Source: UBA817 sp049889215
GTDB taxonomy: Bacteria > Margulisbacteria > Marinamargulisbacteria > UBA817
Direction: 5' to 3'
Length of the DNA stretch: 64,000 bases
NCBI GenBank assembly: GCA_049889215.1
Contig: JBMHDV010000020.1
Span: forward strand, 105,701 to 169,700
The notes under the pieces are model-generated. The model did no database searches and was not told where the DNA came from. It saw only the letters and a list, made by a program, of their open reading frames with translations. How positions within the stretch are numbered: position 1 is the first letter of the stretch; each line of letters opens with the position of its first letter. A program made the translations under genes and the position numbers. Below are positions 62,505 to 64,000 of the stretch, piece after piece.

Positions 62505-64000
62505 ATGAATTTATGCAGTAATATACGAAATAACGCGGCAACATTACTTGTCCGTAATGACGACCCAAATAGTTTCGACAGCAATTGTAAACCGGACATT
62601 GAAAATTCTAAAAATGATATTAAAAATGGCGGTTCAGGAATAATCGTAACTGGCAATTGTCAACAGAAGTCCGAACAAGAAAAAATTAACTTATATGTGA
62701 ACCAACTAAAAACTTGCATTCATGACAAAACATCAACCTCGCCCAGCTCATTAAACAACGAACAAACCACCACTACTACAGTAACACCCACACCAGCAAA
62801 CAATGAAAATACCACACCAAGTTCATCAATAACAGACACAACCACTGGAACACCAGCACCTGCAACCACTGACGCAAACTCACCAAGTTCATCAAATACA
62901 GCCACTACCACTCAAAATCAAAACAACAAAAATACCACACCTAGTTCATCCCTCCCCGGCACAACCACACCAGCAGCTGGAACAACAACAGATTCAGCCA
63001 CAACCACTGGAGCACCAGCACCTGCAACCACTGACGCCAAATCACCAAGCTCATCAATAAGCACAACCACTCAAAATCAAAACAACAAAAATACCACACC
63101 GAGTTCATCCCTCCCCGGCACAACCACACCAGCAGCTGAAACAACAACAGATTCAGCCACAACCACTGGAACACCAGCACCTACAACCACTGACGCAAAC
63201 TCACCAAGTTCATCCCTCCCCGCCACAACCACACCAGCAGCTGGAACAGATTCAGCCACAACCACTGGAGCACCAGCACCTGCAACCACTGACGCCAAAT
63301 CACCAAGCTCATCAATAAGCACAAGCACTCAAGATCCAAACAATGGCCAAACAACAACAAATAACCAAGAAAATACACATGCTATTACTGACATACCAAA
63401 AGCACCTAGCTCAGCAAAAACACTTCCACCTATACCACAAATTAACTGCAATAACTTAATCGCTAAAGCCGTAGAATTAAAAGATATGATTCCAGCTGAT
63501 AACGGTGGATTTGATCCAAATTGCAAACCGGAAATAACGGCATCATTAAACAACATCATTAACGGAGGAAATGGATACAACATCAACCAACAAAATTGTC
63601 AGCAGCAAGACGCAAAAAATGAAAATAACCAATTAGTAACCGTGGCAACTGAATGCAATGCGAAAACCACACCAAGTTCATCTCTCCCAGCCACAACCAC
63701 TGACGCGAACTCACCGAGTTCATCCCTCCCCGCCACAACTACTGACGCCAACACCCCGAGTTCATCCCTCACCGGCACAACCACTGACGCGAACTCACCG
63801 AGTTCATCCCTCCCCGGCACAACCACTGACGCTAACTCACCAAGTTCATCCCTCCCCGGCACAACCACTGACGCAAAATCACCAAGTTCATCCCTCCCCG
63901 CCACAACCACTGGAGCACAAGCACCTGCAACCACTGACGCCAAATCACCAACCTCAGCAAAAAGCACAACCACACAAAAGCAACACAACAAAAAACCCCC
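62505..64000 (+). CDS. Thr/Ser/Pro-rich repeat protein with two four-cysteine modules, partial (runs off window)
   Basis: An open frame of 498 codons to the window end; ATG 62505 has a perfect AGGAGG 5 nt upstream and a stop in frame just before, so the start is firm. Module 1 (residues 4-73) and module 2 (about 315-385) share C-x(23-24)-NC[K]P-x(~22)-NCQQ-x(~16)-C with the 771-aa neighbour. Between and after lie mucin-like repeats: a ~53-residue unit (PSSSLPGTTTPAAGTTTDSA, TTGAPAPATTDAKSPSSS) and then a 14-residue unit (PSSSLPATTTDANS) about six times. There is no signal peptide: the first Cys is residue 4. Minus-strand frames over the repeats are shadows. Confidence 0.85.
   Translation, partial: MNLCSNIRNNAATLLVRNDDPNSFDSNCKPDIENSKNDIKNGGSGIIVTGNCQQKSEQEKINLYVNQLKTCIHDKTSTSPSSLNNEQTTTTTVTPTPANNENTTPSSSITDTTTGTPAPATTDANSPSSSNTATTTQNQNNKNTTPSSSLPGTTTPAAGTTTDSATTTGAPAPATTDAKSPSSSISTTTQNQNNKNTTPSSSLPGTTTPAAETTTDSATTTGTPAPTTTDANSPSSSLPATTTPAAGTDSATTTGAPAPATTDAKSPSSSISTSTQDPNNGQTTTNNQENTHAITDIPKAPSSAKTLPPIPQINCNNLIAKAVELKDMIPADNGGFDPNCKPEITASLNNIINGGNGYNINQQNCQQQDAKNENNQLVTVATECNAKTTPSSSLPATTTDANSPSSSLPATTTDANTPSSSLTGTTTDANSPSSSLPGTTTDANSPSSSLPGTTTDAKSPSSSLPATTTGAQAPATTDAKSPTSAKSTTTQKQHNKKP
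62911..63330 (+). repeat. Long direct repeats within the Thr-rich gene (~159-bp period)
   Basis: CTCAAAATCAAAACAACAAA occurs at 62911 and again at 63070, with the flanking ~150 bp nearly identical; a shorter, partly deleted third copy follows. The repeats are in frame, so copy-number change keeps the frame open. Confidence 0.85.
63672..63923 (+). repeat. 42-bp tandem repeat, about six copies
   Basis: Units begin at 63672, 63714, 63756, 63798, 63840 and 63882 and encode PSSSLPxTTTDAxS. Copies differ by a few synonymous and conservative changes (gcg/gcc/gct, aac/aaa). The last copy diverges. Coding minisatellite, prone to slippage. Confidence 0.9.

Noticed and set aside
63672..63923. CRISPR array
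   Set aside because: The 42-bp units abut without spacers and are in frame coding repeats.
62720..63991. Several minus-strand open frames (Val-rich, AGRDELG-type repeats)
   Set aside because: They are the reverse reading of the Thr/Ser/Pro repeats; no ribosome sites, and the plus frame has a perfect Shine-Dalgarno and is open for 498 codons.

Overview
The window reads as a compact, AT-rich genome of a diderm bacterium. Evidence for two membranes: an LptD-type LPS translocon protein (22065-23549), several signal-peptide outer-membrane barrels, lipoproteins with lipoboxes, and an RND/MMPL exporter paired with a DUF1302-like barrel and LolA-like proteins. A WecG/TagA glycosyltransferase and CsaB-type pyruvyl transferase side by side (28095-29694) and a KtrAB/TrkAH-type K+ system recall Cyanobacteria/Firmicutes-side lineages. 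My best guess is a candidate phylum such as Margulisbacteria (marine), but this is inference only. I found no rRNA, tRNA, IS element, integrase or CRISPR array.

Layout: (1) 1-10056, minus strand: one unbroken run leuC-leuD-eno-ftsB(frameshifted)-S1 protein-beta-propeller-PASTA pseudokinase-ribD-recG-rsmD (cut by the window edge), almost all overlapping or within 10 bp. (2) 10.1-23.5 kb, plus strand: divergent Lon-like protease, hisH-uvrA, two secreted proteins (one with a T9SS-like C-terminal domain), dnaB-lptD. (3) 23.5-28.1 kb: cca/pcnB (minus), then UvrD/PcrA helicase-pgi (plus). (4) 28.1-36.1 kb, minus: wecG/tagA-csaB-MMPL exporter-DUF1302-like barrel-two LolA-like paralogues, then dapF. 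(5) 36.1-38.8 kb, plus: lepB-thiS and three envelope or unknown genes. (6) 38.8-55.8 kb: signalling and housekeeping: two tandem membrane histidine kinases (one degenerate), an orphan helical protein, PAS protein-trkA, trkH-murA-nucleotide kinase, ruvC-ruvA, a degenerate hybrid kinase with a REC domain, a HAD phosphatase and a polysaccharide deacetylase. (7) 55.9-64.0 kb: accessory surface region: propeller lipoprotein, two proteins of unknown type, a ~0.5 kb gene-poor stretch with a candidate structured RNA, a sequon-rich 771-aa membrane protein, and a divergent Thr/Ser/Pro-rich repeat protein that runs off the window end.

Three things stand out. First, a four-cysteine module of about 70 residues occurs three times in the two divergent genes at 59958-62273 and 62505-64000; I recognise it from no named family and it links them as one lineage-specific surface or effector system. 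Second, many operon-first genes lack a Shine-Dalgarno sequence but have a -10-like hexamer 6-8 nt before the start codon, suggesting leaderless transcripts, while internal and surface genes have clear Shine-Dalgarno sequences. Third, catalytically degenerate signalling proteins recur (a PASTA pseudokinase, a histidine kinase without G boxes, a hybrid kinase with a dead core), and ftsB needs a -1 shift on a T9 run to be full length.
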